A DNA stretch of 64,000 bases from Rhizobium altiplani (GCF_001542405.1 NZ_LNCD01000138.1:186001-250000); one strand, 5' to 3'. Numbered from the stretch's first letter, positions 25,493 to 34,811 are shown. The notes: generated from the letters alone by a model not told the origin. Made by a program: numbers and translations.

Positions 25493-26248
25493 TTACGCGA
25501 CCGCCTGCGCACCAGTAATTTCAACGAGCGACCCGCACATGAAAGCTGCTTCTTCCGAAGCCAGGAAGGCAACCAGCGCCGCGACCTCATCAGGCCTGCC
25601 GATGCGGCCGAAGGGAACGAGCCTATCGAGATCCGCGATGGTGCGTCCTGAGCGCTTCACGCCCGCTTCCAGCATTGGCGTATGGATTTCGCCGGGGCAT
25701 ACCGCATTCACGCGAACCTTGTCCGGAGCATAGTCACGCGCGAGGTTCTGCGTGAAGGCAGCCACCGCGGCCTTGGTGGTATTATAGGCAATGTGGTTCG
25801 GAGCGGGGTAGAGTCCCCATTGCGAGGCAGTATTTACGATGGCGCCACCCCCGGCAGCAATCATATGGGGAAGGACGGCCCGGCAGAGGTGGAACATCGA
25901 GTCGAGGTTGACTGTGAAGCTGACATCCCAGTCCTCATCAGACAGCGACAGCAGGTTCCCGCGACGATTGATACCAGCGTTGTTTACAAGCACATCGATC
26001 CGACCATTCAAGGCAAACGCCTTCTCGACGAGTTCGAAGCACGAAACTTTTCGAGAAATATCGGCGCCAATGACGGTGGCCGCTCCGCCTTCTGCCTGAA
26101 TTACCTCGGCCACTTGGAGCGCGGCCTCTTCGTTGACATCCGTGACGACCACAAGCGCAGCTTCGGCGGCCAGGCGACGCGCGATCGCGGATCCGATCCC
26201 TCCGCCGGCGCCGGTCACGATCGCGACCCTGTTTTGAAAACGCTTCAT
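25493..26248 (-). CDS. Short-chain dehydrogenase/reductase
   Basis: 251 residues, a classical SDR. Cofactor motif TGAGGGIG near residues 12-19, acidic Asp after the second strand (VVTDVNEE) favouring NAD(H), NNAG, and the catalytic Ser...Tyr-x3-Lys (TASQWG...AYNTTKAA). The 3' end (FMCGSLVEITGAQAVA) is standard. Last gene of the module A operon, 12 bp after the second SDR. It would oxidise or reduce a hydroxy intermediate of that pathway; the substrate is unknown. Confidence 0.88.
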   Translation of the reverse strand: MKRFQNRVAIVTGAGGGIGSAIARRLAAEAALVVVTDVNEEAALQVAEVIQAEGGAATVIGADISRKVSCFELVEKAFALNGRIDVLVNNAGINRRGNLLSLSDEDWDVSFTVNLDSMFHLCRAVLPHMIAAGGGAIVNTASQWGLYPAPNHIAYNTTKAAVAAFTQNLARDYAPDKVRVNAVCPGEIHTPMLEAGVKRSGRTIADLDRLVPFGRIGRPDEVAALVAFLASEEAAFMCGSLVEITGAQAVA

Positions 26249-26260
26249 GGAGATTCCCTT

Positions 26261-27016
26261 CTATCTGATGTAGCTTCCGCCGTTGACGTCAATCGTTGCC
26301 CCATTAAGCGATGCCTGACTGGATCGGAGCACAAAGGCCACGAGCTCCGCCACCTCGGCTGGTGTGGCCATCTCGCCGATCGGGATGTCGGCAACCGCTG
26401 CCGCCTTCCCGTGGGTCTTGATGAAGTCCTGTGCCATGTCGGTGCGCACCCAGCCGGGCGCAATCGCGACGGCCGTCACACCATCGGCTGCGAAACTGCG
26501 CGCGATGGATTTAGTCAGGTTGGCGAGTGCTGCCTTGGTTGCCCCATAGGGCATCGCATCGGCCGCATAGCCGCGTTGTCCGGCGCGGCTTGTAATGTTG
26601 ACGATACGTCCGCCACCGCTCTCCTGGAAGTGGCGGATCGCCTCCTTGCAGAGGTCGGCGGCAGCAAAGAAATTGATCTGGAACTCGTGTTGCCACGCGG
26701 CCTTCCAATCTGCTGGCGAAGCGTCGATGGAGATTTCCGTGCGGACGCCGGCATTGTTGACGAGCCCATGAATACGCCCCGCTGCCGCGACTGATTTCTC
26801 CCAGAGTTTGAACGGACCCTCTGTCGTCGAGAGGTCGGCCTGCACAATCCAGCCGGTTCCGACATCGGCCAGCAAAGCGTCCGCGCCCGACCTGTCCCGA
26901 CCGTAATGAATAATCGGCTGGGCGCCTTCTGCGGCAAGCTGTCGAACAACCGCCGCCCCAATACCGCCCGAAGCGCCAGTAACGAGCACCGCTTTTCCAT
27001 CGAGTGACTTCGTCAT
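26261..27016 (-). CDS. Short-chain dehydrogenase/reductase
   Basis: 251 residues with the SDR signatures TGASGGIG, NNAG and catalytic Ser (NITSRAG) with YGATK. After strand 2 the sequence is HYGRDRSGAD, with an Arg and no acidic residue, as in FabG-like NADP(H) enzymes. It differs clearly from the neighbouring SDR, so the two probably use different cofactors or substrates. Lies 9 bp after the proline-racemase-family gene in the same operon. Confidence 0.88.
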   Translation of the reverse strand: MTKSLDGKAVLVTGASGGIGAAVVRQLAAEGAQPIIHYGRDRSGADALLADVGTGWIVQADLSTTEGPFKLWEKSVAAAGRIHGLVNNAGVRTEISIDASPADWKAAWQHEFQINFFAAADLCKEAIRHFQESGGGRIVNITSRAGQRGYAADAMPYGATKAALANLTKSIARSFAADGVTAVAIAPGWVRTDMAQDFIKTHGKAAAVADIPIGEMATPAEVAELVAFVLRSSQASLNGATIDVNGGSYIR

Positions 27017-27025
27017 GTCCTCACC

Positions 27026-28075
27026 TCATTTAAGAAGGCCAGCTTGAGGCCCCCACGTGTCCGAAAGTGCAAATCCGCTTCTGAAAGGATCGTCGTCTGC
27101 GACCCGCAGTTCCGTCCGCCCGTAGACATAGCCGCGCCCCGTGACGCGCGGCAAGACCGCCCTGCGGCCGCCAATTTCCGTCTCCCCGATTGCTTCGGCA
27201 AGAAACTCGCCACCGATAATCGAGCGCGATATTCTGCTGTCGCCGACCGAAACGGATCCCCGCGCGTAAAGTGTTGCAAGGTTGGCCGAACTGCCCGTAC
27301 CGCAGGGAGAGCGGTCGACGCGGCCGGGCGGAAGCGTCGTGCAAGTTCGCACGGCTCCATCGGGTTCACAGTCGCGGAACATGACGTAGGCGATTTCATT
27401 GACCCCTGGCAGCATCGGATGCGAAACCTTGACCTGTTCGGCGAGAACCCGCTTCAACTCGATCCCGGCCTCGGCGAGTTCGCGGGCATTCTCTGGCGCG
27501 ATGGTGAGCTCCACTTCGCCGACGTCGACCAATGCGTAGTAAACACCGCCGAATGCGACATCAATCTTGATCCGACCCCAGGCGGGGGTCTCGATCTCAT
27601 AGTCGAGAAGCTCGGCAAAACTCGCAACGTTGTCCAGGCTTACGGAAAGGCAGCGCCCGTCTTCGCAGCGCGCCCGAGCAACTATCAGTCCGGCCGGTGT
27701 ATCGAGCCGAACCGTCGTCTCGGGCTCGACCATTGGAACGCGTCGGCTCTCCAGAAGTGCAGTCACGACGCAGATGCAGTTGCTACCCGACATCGGATGA
27801 GCGCGGTCGGCTTGTAGAACGATGAAACCCGCATCCGCATCGGGCCGGGTGGGCGCAACGAGAAGGTTCACCGACATGGCGACGTTGGCACGCGGTTCAA
27901 AGGTCACGAAACGTCGAAGGCTGTCGTCGACGGCGTTGACGTAATTCATCTTCTCCAGCATGGTCGCGCCTGGAATTTCAGGCGCACCGCTGACGAGGAC
28001 ATGTCCGAGCTCACCCTGGCAGTGAACGAGCAGCAGTTCGATGGACTTCTCGAAATGGAACGGCGCGGTTTTCAC
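27026..28075 (-). CDS. Proline racemase family: hydroxyproline epimerase or trans-3-hydroxyproline dehydratase
   Basis: 349 residues, family length. The two acid/base positions are Ser96 (HPMSGSNCI, where classic epimerases have a Cys in MCGH) and Cys258 (DRSPCGTGSSA). Cys/Cys enzymes racemise proline or epimerise 4-hydroxyproline. Ser/Cys and Thr/Cys members are known with dehydratase or mixed activity. The neighbours (D-amino-acid dehydrogenase, DapA-family lyase, aldehyde dehydrogenase) are the set used for trans-4-hydroxy-L-proline through the D-epimer, favouring 4-hydroxyproline 2-epimerase. The Ser leaves trans-3-hydroxyproline dehydration open. Its start overlaps the aldehyde dehydrogenase end by 4 bp. 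Confidence 0.85.
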   Translation of the reverse strand: MKTAPFHFEKSIELLLVHCQGELGHVLVSGAPEIPGATMLEKMNYVNAVDDSLRRFVTFEPRANVAMSVNLLVAPTRPDADAGFIVLQADRAHPMSGSNCICVVTALLESRRVPMVEPETTVRLDTPAGLIVARARCEDGRCLSVSLDNVASFAELLDYEIETPAWGRIKIDVAFGGVYYALVDVGEVELTIAPENARELAEAGIELKRVLAEQVKVSHPMLPGVNEIAYVMFRDCEPDGAVRTCTTLPPGRVDRSPCGTGSSANLATLYARGSVSVGDSRISRSIIGGEFLAEAIGETEIGGRRAVLPRVTGRGYVYGRTELRVADDDPFRSGFALSDTWGPQAGLLK

Positions 28076-29547
28076 TTGATGTACCAGCCCCAGGGTTTGT
28101 CGGTCACGTATGTGGTGATCTGCTTGGTCTCCAAATAGTTTTCCAGACCCCAGCGCCCCAACTCACGCCCGATGCCGGATTCCTTGTAACCGCCCCACGG
28201 CGCCTCGGTGAAGGTCGGCTGCGAGCAGTTGATCCAGACGATGCCGGCTCGGAAAGCCGACGCCACGCGTTCGGTGCGCACGTGATCCTTGGACATGACT
28301 GCCGCCGCCAGGCCGAAGCGGCTATCGTTCGCGAGTTCGATCGCCTCCTCTTCCGTGTTGAATGGCCTGACGCAGACAACCGGGCCGAAGATCTCTTCAA
28401 CCCAGGCGTCGCTGTCGAGTGGCACATCGGTCAGCACAGTCGGCTGTAGGTAATAGCCTTTGTCGAAACCCTCGGGGCGCCGACCCCCGCATGCGATCGT
28501 GGCGCCGGCCCTACGCGCGCTCTCGATCGCGGCGACGACCTGCTCGTGTTGACGCTTGGAGACCAGCGGTCCAAGGAGGACACCTTCGTCCAGACCGTTG
28601 CCGATCCTGATCTTCTTTGTCTCTTCGACCAGACGAGCAAGAAGCCGTTCATAGAGCGTGTCTTGCACGAGAACGCGAGATGTCGCCGAGCAAACCTGTC
28701 CCTGGTTCCAGAAGATACCAAACATGATCCATTCGACAGCTTCGTCGATATCGGCGTCTTCGAAGACAACGAGGGGCGACTTGCCGCCAAGCTCGAGACT
28801 AACGCGCTTGATATCGCGCGCCGCGGCCGCCATGATCTTCGAGCCCACGGTGCCCGATCCCGTGAAGGCAAGCTTGTCGACACCCTCATGGTCGATGATC
28901 GCCTGGCCAGCGACCGAGCCGGAGCCCGTGAGAATATTGAGGACGCCCGCGGGAAGTCCTGCTTCGTGCGCCACGGCGGCGAGCTCAAGAGCGGTCAGCG
29001 AGGTTAGTTCCGCCGGCTTCAGTACCACTGTGCAGCCGGCGGCAAGCGCCGGAGCAACTTTCCATGCAGCCATCAGCAGCGGGTAGTTCCAAGGGATAAT
29101 TGCGCCCGCAACGCCGATCGGTTCCTTGACGGCTTTGGAAGTGAACCGCTCGTCGGGGAGAGCAATCAGTTCCTCGGGGTTGTTGTCGAGCTGTTCGGCG
29201 AGGCCCGCATAGAAATCGAAGCAGCCCGCCGCGTCGGCGACATCCCAGTCTGCCTCGGGGAACGGCTTGCCGTTGTCGAGGACCTCCAACCGGGCGATGT
29301 CAGATTGCCGGGCGCGAATGCCGTCGGCAATCGCGCGCAGGTACCTGGCGCGCTGTGCGCCTGACAGCTTCGGCCATCCGTCCTTGTCGAAGGCGCGGCG
29401 TGCGGCTTTAACGGCGATGTCGACGTCTTCAGCAGTTGCAGTAGCGATTGTTTGGATTACTTCTTCGGTCGCCGGGTTCACTACCTCGCAGGCGCCGCCC
29501 TTGGCCGGTTTCACCCACTTGCCATCGATGTACAATTCGTTTCGCAT
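28072..29547 (-). CDS. NAD(P)-dependent aldehyde dehydrogenase
   Basis: 491 residues. Catalytic Glu252 (LELGGKSP) and Cys286 (NQGQVCSATSR) are present, with the cofactor loop FTGSGTVG. The C-terminal block (NCSQPTFTEAPWGGYKESG, then LETKQITTYVT and PWGWY) is that of betaine/amino-aldehyde dehydrogenases. In this operon the pathway role would be 2-oxoglutarate semialdehyde oxidation to 2-oxoglutarate, the last step of hydroxyproline breakdown; an amino-aldehyde substrate is the alternative. Overlaps the next gene by 4 bp. Confidence 0.9.
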   Translation of the reverse strand: MRNELYIDGKWVKPAKGGACEVVNPATEEVIQTIATATAEDVDIAVKAARRAFDKDGWPKLSGAQRARYLRAIADGIRARQSDIARLEVLDNGKPFPEADWDVADAAGCFDFYAGLAEQLDNNPEELIALPDERFTSKAVKEPIGVAGAIIPWNYPLLMAAWKVAPALAAGCTVVLKPAELTSLTALELAAVAHEAGLPAGVLNILTGSGSVAGQAIIDHEGVDKLAFTGSGTVGSKIMAAAARDIKRVSLELGGKSPLVVFEDADIDEAVEWIMFGIFWNQGQVCSATSRVLVQDTLYERLLARLVEETKKIRIGNGLDEGVLLGPLVSKRQHEQVVAAIESARRAGATIACGGRRPEGFDKGYYLQPTVLTDVPLDSDAWVEEIFGPVVCVRPFNTEEEAIELANDSRFGLAAAVMSKDHVRTERVASAFRAGIVWINCSQPTFTEAPWGGYKESGIGRELGRWGLENYLETKQITTYVTDKPWGWYIK

Positions 29548-29581
29548 TGCAATTTCCCTTGTTGTTAGCGCAGCAGGCGGT

Positions 29582-30820
29582 TCAAAACCGGTCGACGCGA
29601 TAGGGTTTCATGTCGACGGGCGGCGTCGCTCCCGTAATAAGGTCGGTCATGAGACGGGCAGTTGTCGCTCCGTAAGTCAGCCCGAGATGCCCATGCCCGG
29701 TTGCGTACCAGACGTTGGCGTGTTTTGCCGAGCGACCCATGACCGGCACGGTGTCGGGCATTGCGGGCCGATGACCCATCCATTCCGATGTTCGCTCAGC
29801 TTTGAGATCCGGTAAGGCTTCCTTGGCACGCTTCACCAAGACCTTCGCACGGCGATAGTCAGGAGCGGCGTCGAGGCCTGCCATTTCGACCGTGCCTCCG
29901 ACACGGATGCCGCCGGCAGTCGGAGTCACCATGAAGGCGCGGGCCGGCCAGATCAGCGAATGGCGGATCGAGATGCCTGGAGCCATGATCTGCGTGTGAT
30001 ACCCGCGTTCGGTCTCAAGCGGGATCGGTTCGCCGAGCATCGCGGAGAGGCGTCCGGTGAAAGCGCCTGCTGCGAGAACTACCCTTTTTGACTGGAGATC
30101 GCGACCGTCTTTTAGCCGGACGTCGCTCACTCCGGTTTGATCTTGAGCGAAGCCGACCACTTCCCCAGTTTCGAGAGCGCCACCCAGTTGCTGGAACCTG
30201 TCGGCCAGCGCAAGCACGAGCTTGTAGGGGTCGGCAATTGACCGGTTGTCAGGGAAAAGCACCGCCTTTCCGATCTTGGTCGTCACGGCGGGCTCCAGAT
30301 CGCGAATGGCGTTTCCCTCCAGGATTTCATAGCGGAAACCGAAACGGTCCAGGATTTCAATATGCTCGTGATCGGCCCTGAACTCGGCCTCGTCCGTGTA
30401 GACGCTGAGGCAACCTTCCGACGAGAGCATGTGCTGCAGACCCGTCTGCGCCAACAGTGCGTCGAGATCCTCATAGACACGACGGCACAAAACCGATCCT
30501 GCCGCCTCGAGCTCGCGCAGCTTCGACGGGCGGCTAGCTGCGATAAACCGCAGGAACCACGGCAGGAGCCTTGGCAAGTAGGAGGGGCGAACGCGAACAG
30601 GGCCTTCCGGAGCCAGCGTCCAGCCGGGCATTTGCGCCCATACGCCCGGTCGCGACGCCGGCATGAACTCGGTGACCGCAATACTTGCCATATTGCCGAA
30701 TGACGCCCCCAAGCCAGGCGCGACCCGGTCGACAAGGACGACGGGCTCGCCGCGACGCTGGAGCTGGTATGCGATGGCTGTGCCGATGATCCCGGCCCCG
30801 ACGACAACAGTTTGACCCAC
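29582..30820 (-). CDS. FAD-dependent D-amino-acid (D-hydroxyproline) dehydrogenase
   Basis: 412 residues from GTG 30820, preceded by GAGGA at about 6 nt; the ATG at 30856 would add 12 residues. The dinucleotide fold is at the start (TVVVGAGIIGTAIAYQLQRRG, then VLVDR). Later come the DAO/DadA signatures ERGYHTQI and GHGHLGLTYGATTARL. DadA-like enzymes oxidise D-amino acids to imino acids in the membrane or cytoplasm. Beside a hydroxyproline epimerase the expected substrate is cis-4-hydroxy-D-proline, giving pyrroline-4-hydroxy-2-carboxylate for the next enzyme. Confidence 0.87.
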   Translation of the reverse strand: MGQTVVVGAGIIGTAIAYQLQRRGEPVVLVDRVAPGLGASFGNMASIAVTEFMPASRPGVWAQMPGWTLAPEGPVRVRPSYLPRLLPWFLRFIAASRPSKLRELEAAGSVLCRRVYEDLDALLAQTGLQHMLSSEGCLSVYTDEAEFRADHEHIEILDRFGFRYEILEGNAIRDLEPAVTTKIGKAVLFPDNRSIADPYKLVLALADRFQQLGGALETGEVVGFAQDQTGVSDVRLKDGRDLQSKRVVLAAGAFTGRLSAMLGEPIPLETERGYHTQIMAPGISIRHSLIWPARAFMVTPTAGGIRVGGTVEMAGLDAAPDYRRAKVLVKRAKEALPDLKAERTSEWMGHRPAMPDTVPVMGRSAKHANVWYATGHGHLGLTYGATTARLMTDLITGATPPVDMKPYRVDRF

Positions 30821-30879
30821 GTCAGTTCCTCGACGTTGCGACGGCGGCCTCGGCAATGCATGCCTGGCCGCCCGATTGA

Positions 30880-31758
30880 CTACCAGTTCAGAATTGGCTG
30901 CATTGCCGCGTTGAATTCAGCCTTCTCGCCTGCCGTCAATTCGCCAAGCGGAGCGCGGCACTTGCCGACCGGTAGACCCTGCAATTCGCAGCCATACTTG
31001 ATCTTCTGCACGAACTTGCCGCTCTCAAGGATGTTCATCGCGCGGTAGAGAACGATCATCTTTTCGCGTGCCGCCTTCAGATCACCGGAGCGGAAGGTGC
31101 GGTCAAGATCGACGCAGGCCTTTGCCATGCAGTTCGCCGGGCCGCAAATCCAGGAATCGGCACCCCAGAACATGAAGTCGAGCGCGATATCGTCAGAGCC
31201 AGACACCAGATCGATGCGGCCATTGTAGCGGGCATGGATGTCGATGGCGCGTTGCAGAGAGCCAGAGCTTTCCTTGATGCCTAGCACACGGGGATCATCG
31301 GCGAGCGCATCGAGAATATCGAAGCCGATCTCTACGCCGTCCTTGTAGGGATAGCTGTAGAGGACGAGATTGACGTCGGTTTCGCGCAGCACCGTCTTGA
31401 AATGGGAGAGAAGCTCTTCCTGGGTCGGGCGTGTGTAGAACGGTGTGGCCAGCAGTACCGTGTCGTAGCCGATCTCCTTGGCCTTGAGCGTATTCGCAAT
31501 GACTTCGCGTGTTGCGGGTGCGTTTGTACCCGCAATCAGGATTTCACCGTCGTTCGCGAAGTCCCTCACGAACTTCAGGACTTCAATGCGCTCATCGTTG
31601 GACAGAGCGGAGTATTCCCCCGTCGATCCCATCGGAACCCAACCGGTGACGCCGGCGGCCCGCATGGCTGTAAGGTGTTTTTCGTAAGCCTTGAAATCAA
31701 CCTTCCCATTCGCATCAAACGGGGTGATGAGTGCAGGCATGACGCCGGAAAGTTTCAT
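30880..31758 (-). CDS. DapA-family lyase, likely pyrroline-4-hydroxy-2-carboxylate deaminase
   Basis: 292 residues of the (beta/alpha)8 class I aldolase family. Schiff-base Lys162 is in GIKESSGS, the proton-shuttling Tyr is in VLYSYPY (around 134), and the carboxylate loop is GSTGEYSAL. DapA homologues in hydroxyproline operons remove the amino group and water from pyrroline-4-hydroxy-2-carboxylate to give 2-oxoglutarate semialdehyde. That fits the dehydrogenase and ALDH genes downstream. True dihydrodipicolinate synthase is unlikely given the context. Confidence 0.85.
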   Translation of the reverse strand: MKLSGVMPALITPFDANGKVDFKAYEKHLTAMRAAGVTGWVPMGSTGEYSALSNDERIEVLKFVRDFANDGEILIAGTNAPATREVIANTLKAKEIGYDTVLLATPFYTRPTQEELLSHFKTVLRETDVNLVLYSYPYKDGVEIGFDILDALADDPRVLGIKESSGSLQRAIDIHARYNGRIDLVSGSDDIALDFMFWGADSWICGPANCMAKACVDLDRTFRSGDLKAAREKMIVLYRAMNILESGKFVQKIKYGCELQGLPVGKCRAPLGELTAGEKAEFNAAMQPILNW

Positions 31759-31784
31759 TGTTCATTCTCCTGTATCGGATTGCT

Positions 31785-32453
31785 TCAGATTGCGAGCTTC
31801 TTGAGGATGCGGCTCTCGATGAGCGTAACGGCGCGCGTGAGCGGAAACGCGATGGCGAAGTAGATCAAAGCGACGACGGTCAAGACCTCAACAGGACGAG
31901 CTGTGTTGTTGGATATGTTCTGGCCGACGAACATCAGGTCAGCCATTCCCACGGCCGAAACCAGTGCGCTTTCCTTGAAGAGACTGACGCAGTTGGACAA
32001 AAGTGTCGGGATCGCGCGCAGAACTGCCTGCGGCAAGATCACGCTGATGACCTGGATCCGGCGAGGCAGACCGAGCGCAATGCATGCATCTGATTGCTCT
32101 GGTCCGATGGACTTCAAGCTCGCCCGAAATGTCTCGCTGGTGATGGCGCCCATATAGAGCGTCAGCGCAATGACGCCCGACATGAAATTAGAGAGTTCGA
32201 CGCCGAGGATCAGCGGCAGGCAGAAGAAGATCCAGAAGAGCTGGATCAGCACAGGCGTGCCACGGAAGAATTCCACATAGATGCCCGAAATCACCCGAAG
32301 TACCGCACCGCGTGAGGTTCTGGCCAAGCCGACCAGGAAGCCAAGCGAGCATCCCAACAGAATGCAGACGGCAGTGAGCTTCAGCGTCGTCAGGAGCCCG
32401 AGCAAGAGGGCATGTTCGAACCGTGCAAGAATTGAAAAGTCGAGCGACATCAC
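31785..32453 (-). CDS. Polar amino-acid ABC transporter permease
   Basis: 222 residues, HisM/GlnP type. About five hydrophobic segments are visible and the EAA loop is at residues ~140-160 (IALGLPRRIQVISVILPQA). GTPVLIQLFWIFF is the family's conserved helix. It is about 34% the length of the operon's other membrane proteins combined with its partner permease upstream, from which it is 7 bp apart, so the two form a heterodimeric channel for the ATPase encoded just before them. Confidence 0.93.
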   Translation of the reverse strand: MMSLDFSILARFEHALLLGLLTTLKLTAVCILLGCSLGFLVGLARTSRGAVLRVISGIYVEFFRGTPVLIQLFWIFFCLPLILGVELSNFMSGVIALTLYMGAITSETFRASLKSIGPEQSDACIALGLPRRIQVISVILPQAVLRAIPTLLSNCVSLFKESALVSAVGMADLMFVGQNISNNTARPVEVLTVVALIYFAIAFPLTRAVTLIESRILKKLAI

Positions 32454-32460
32454 AGGTCTC

Positions 32461-33123
32461 CTAGCTCACAAGCAATTGGCGGCGACGCTCAAGCAACCCC
32501 ACGATCTGGGTTACCGGGAACGACACCGCGAAATAGATGAGCGCAACGACCGTAAAGGTCTCGATCGGACGGTAGGTTTCAGTCGCCAGCGATTTGCCTT
32601 CGTACATGAGGTCCGCGATCGCGACGATCGCAACAAGCGCGCTCTGCTGGAAGATCACGATACCATTCGTGAGCAGCACTGGGACGGAGGCACGAAAAGC
32701 CGTTGGAAACACGATGTACAGAATGCGCTGCCAGGGATTGAGACCCAGTGCGATCCCGGCGTCCAGCTGCTCTCTTGGCACCGCCTGTATCGATGCCCTG
32801 TAGGCTTCCGCATTGAAGGCAGTCAGGTTCAACCCAAGCGCTATAATGCCCATGGTGATCGGGTCGAGAAAGACATCGAACAGCATCGGCACGCAATAAA
32901 AGATCCAGACGATCTGAACGATCGCCGGCGTGCAGCGAAAGAACTCGATGAACAGCATGAACGGCATTCGTACAACGCGGTTTGGGCTCATCAGCAAGAG
33001 CGCGAGGCCGAAACCGGCGATAATGCCAATCACGTTTGCTGCGGCAGTTAATTCCAGCGAGACGGCCAGGCCGCGCAAAAGTGGAGCAAACGAGACCGCC
33101 TCGAAGTCGAACGTGTAGTTCAT
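32461..33123 (-). CDS. Polar amino-acid ABC transporter permease
   Basis: 220 residues, HisQ/GlnP type. Membrane helices surround the conserved RCTPAIVQIVWIFYC, and the EAA loop IALGLNPWQRILYIVFPTA contacts the ATPase. It pairs with the neighbouring permease. The presence of two different permeases is typical of importers for basic, polar or imino acids. In this operon the cargo is expected to be hydroxyproline or a related imino acid. Confidence 0.93.
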   Translation of the reverse strand: MNYTFDFEAVSFAPLLRGLAVSLELTAAANVIGIIAGFGLALLLMSPNRVVRMPFMLFIEFFRCTPAIVQIVWIFYCVPMLFDVFLDPITMGIIALGLNLTAFNAEAYRASIQAVPREQLDAGIALGLNPWQRILYIVFPTAFRASVPVLLTNGIVIFQQSALVAIVAIADLMYEGKSLATETYRPIETFTVVALIYFAVSFPVTQIVGLLERRRQLLVS

Positions 33124-33132
33124 AACGATCCC

Positions 33133-33915
33133 CTATTGCTTGATATGGAAGACGCGGTCGATGAACTCCTTCGTGCGTTCCTCCTTGGGAGATCCCAAGA
33201 CCTGTTCGGGCGGGCCGTCTTCGACGACAACACCACCGGCGCAGAAGATAACGCGCGAAGCAATATTCTTGGCAAACCACATGTCATGCGTGACGATCAT
33301 CATCGGCATGTCCTGCGAGGCGAGCTGCATAATGACCTGCTCGACTTCGCTGACCAGCTCCGGATCAAGCGCCGACGTCACCTCGTCAAACAGCATCAAT
33401 TTGGGATCGAGCATTAGTGCACGAGCAATCGCAACGCGTTGCTTTTGCCCGCCCGACAACTGGGCCGGATAAGCTTTTGCCTTCGCGCCAAGACCAAAGC
33501 GTTGAAGAAGAGCCTGGGCGCGGGACGTGGCTTTCGCTTTAGGTTCGCCGCGGACTTTGCAGGGAGCGAGAATAAGATTCTGGATGACATTGAGGTGGGG
33601 AAACAGCGTATAGTGCTGGAAGACCATGCCGATCGAACGGCGGACCTCCGTGTCGATGATCGTCCTCCTCGCCCGACCGTCGGAAGAGATGTACGGCTTC
33701 CCATCAAAGCTGACGCTGCCGCTGTCAATCTGTTCAAGCCCCATCATGACGCGCAGGAGCGTGCTTTTACCACCGCCGCTGGGACCGATTACGACGACAC
33801 GGTCGCCGGGCTTCATTTCGATGTCGATGCCCTTGAGCACCTGGATTGCGCCGCTGCCGTAGCTCTTGTGCAACGCCTGCATTTTCACGAGGGGAAGGCT
33901 AAAAGACATGGTCAT
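33133..33915 (-). CDS. Polar amino-acid ABC transporter ATP-binding protein
   Basis: 260 residues, GlnQ/HisP type. Walker A GPSGGGKST, Q-loop VFQHYTLFPH, signature LSGGQKQR, Walker B LMLFDEVTSALD and switch His (VTHDMWF) are all intact, so it should hydrolyse ATP. An in-frame ATG at 33909 could be the start instead of 33915. Sits between the binding protein and the permeases in the module A operon. Confidence 0.95.
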   Translation of the reverse strand: MTMSFSLPLVKMQALHKSYGSGAIQVLKGIDIEMKPGDRVVVIGPSGGGKSTLLRVMMGLEQIDSGSVSFDGKPYISSDGRARRTIIDTEVRRSIGMVFQHYTLFPHLNVIQNLILAPCKVRGEPKAKATSRAQALLQRFGLGAKAKAYPAQLSGGQKQRVAIARALMLDPKLMLFDEVTSALDPELVSEVEQVIMQLASQDMPMMIVTHDMWFAKNIASRVIFCAGGVVVEDGPPEQVLGSPKEERTKEFIDRVFHIKQ

Positions 33916-33977
33916 GGCCGATCTCGGTTTGTCTGAAAACGAGAAAGGCGCCGGCGGCAGGCCGACGCCCGACTTGA

Positions 33978-34811
33978 TCAGTTCGAACCCCTGAGCACCT
34001 GATCGACGGCTTTCTTGATCAGCTCGTCAACGTGACCGGTGGCTACCTTTTCTTCCAGGAAGATGTTGACGACTTCGACGTCGGCGGCCGACAGATCGTG
34101 CGGCAGGCCAAAGGACACGCCCTGCTTGGCGAGCGCGGGTTTCGGATTAAGGGCAACCGCCCAATCCGGATTGGCCTGGGTCAAAAGCAGGTTCGTGTCA
34201 GAAGCATCAACAAGGACGTCTGCGCGCTTTGAGGTGAGCGCAAGACGGGTCTCATCGTTGCCCGGAAGGCGCATGATTGTCGCAGTCTTGATGGCCGCAG
34301 AAATCGCCTTGTCCTGAGCGGTGCCGGACATGACCGCCATCGTGACGCCGGCCTTGTCGAGGTCAGCCACCGACGCTGCGCCCTGAGGGATCTTTGGGTT
34401 GTTCTTGTTGTAGGCGAGAGAGATCTGGTACTCCATCGCCGGGATTGAGAACTGCACGGCCATGGCACGCGCCGGAGTCCGGTTCAACGCAAGCGATACA
34501 TCCCATTTCCCTGCTTGGAGGCCGGCAACAATATTGTCCCACGTGGTATCCACGAACTCAGGCTTGACCTTCAGCGCATCAGCAAACTCGCGGCATAGAT
34601 CCGCGTAAAAGCCGGAATACTCGCCCGATGCCGGATCGCGCATGATGTAGGGCGGAGCAACGGCTGCGCCGCACTTCAGCACGCCTGCCTTTTGCACGCC
34701 CTGCCAATACCCTTCGGCATTCTGGGCGTGAGCTGTTGTGAGTGAAAAGCCTCCCATCAGGGCGAGCGCGGGCATCGCCCGCAGTGCGGACGTTATGATC
34801 TTCGAGAGCAT
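33978..34811 (-). CDS. Periplasmic amino-acid-binding protein (family 3)
   Basis: 277 residues from ATG 34811, where AGAGGA is 6 nt upstream; an ATG at 34817 is too close to that site. Sec signal peptide (ALRAMPALALMGGFSLTTAHA). The mature family-3 domain begins GVLKCGAAVAPPYIM and has the typical GFYADLCREFADAL, WDNIVAGLQAGKWDV and AVMSGTAQDKAI elements. First gene of the module A operon and so closest to the regulatory region. The ligand is probably hydroxyproline, inferred from the enzymes downstream. Confidence 0.9.
   Translation of the reverse strand: MLSKIITSALRAMPALALMGGFSLTTAHAQNAEGYWQGVQKAGVLKCGAAVAPPYIMRDPASGEYSGFYADLCREFADALKVKPEFVDTTWDNIVAGLQAGKWDVSLALNRTPARAMAVQFSIPAMEYQISLAYNKNNPKIPQGAASVADLDKAGVTMAVMSGTAQDKAISAAIKTATIMRLPGNDETRLALTSKRADVLVDASDTNLLLTQANPDWAVALNPKPALAKQGVSFGLPHDLSAADVEVVNIFLEEKVATGHVDELIKKAVDQVLRGSN

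Noticed and set aside
30880..31758. Dihydrodipicolinate synthase for lysine synthesis
   Set aside because: The DapA-family active site is present, but the surrounding hydroxyproline-type genes and importer argue for a catabolic lyase.
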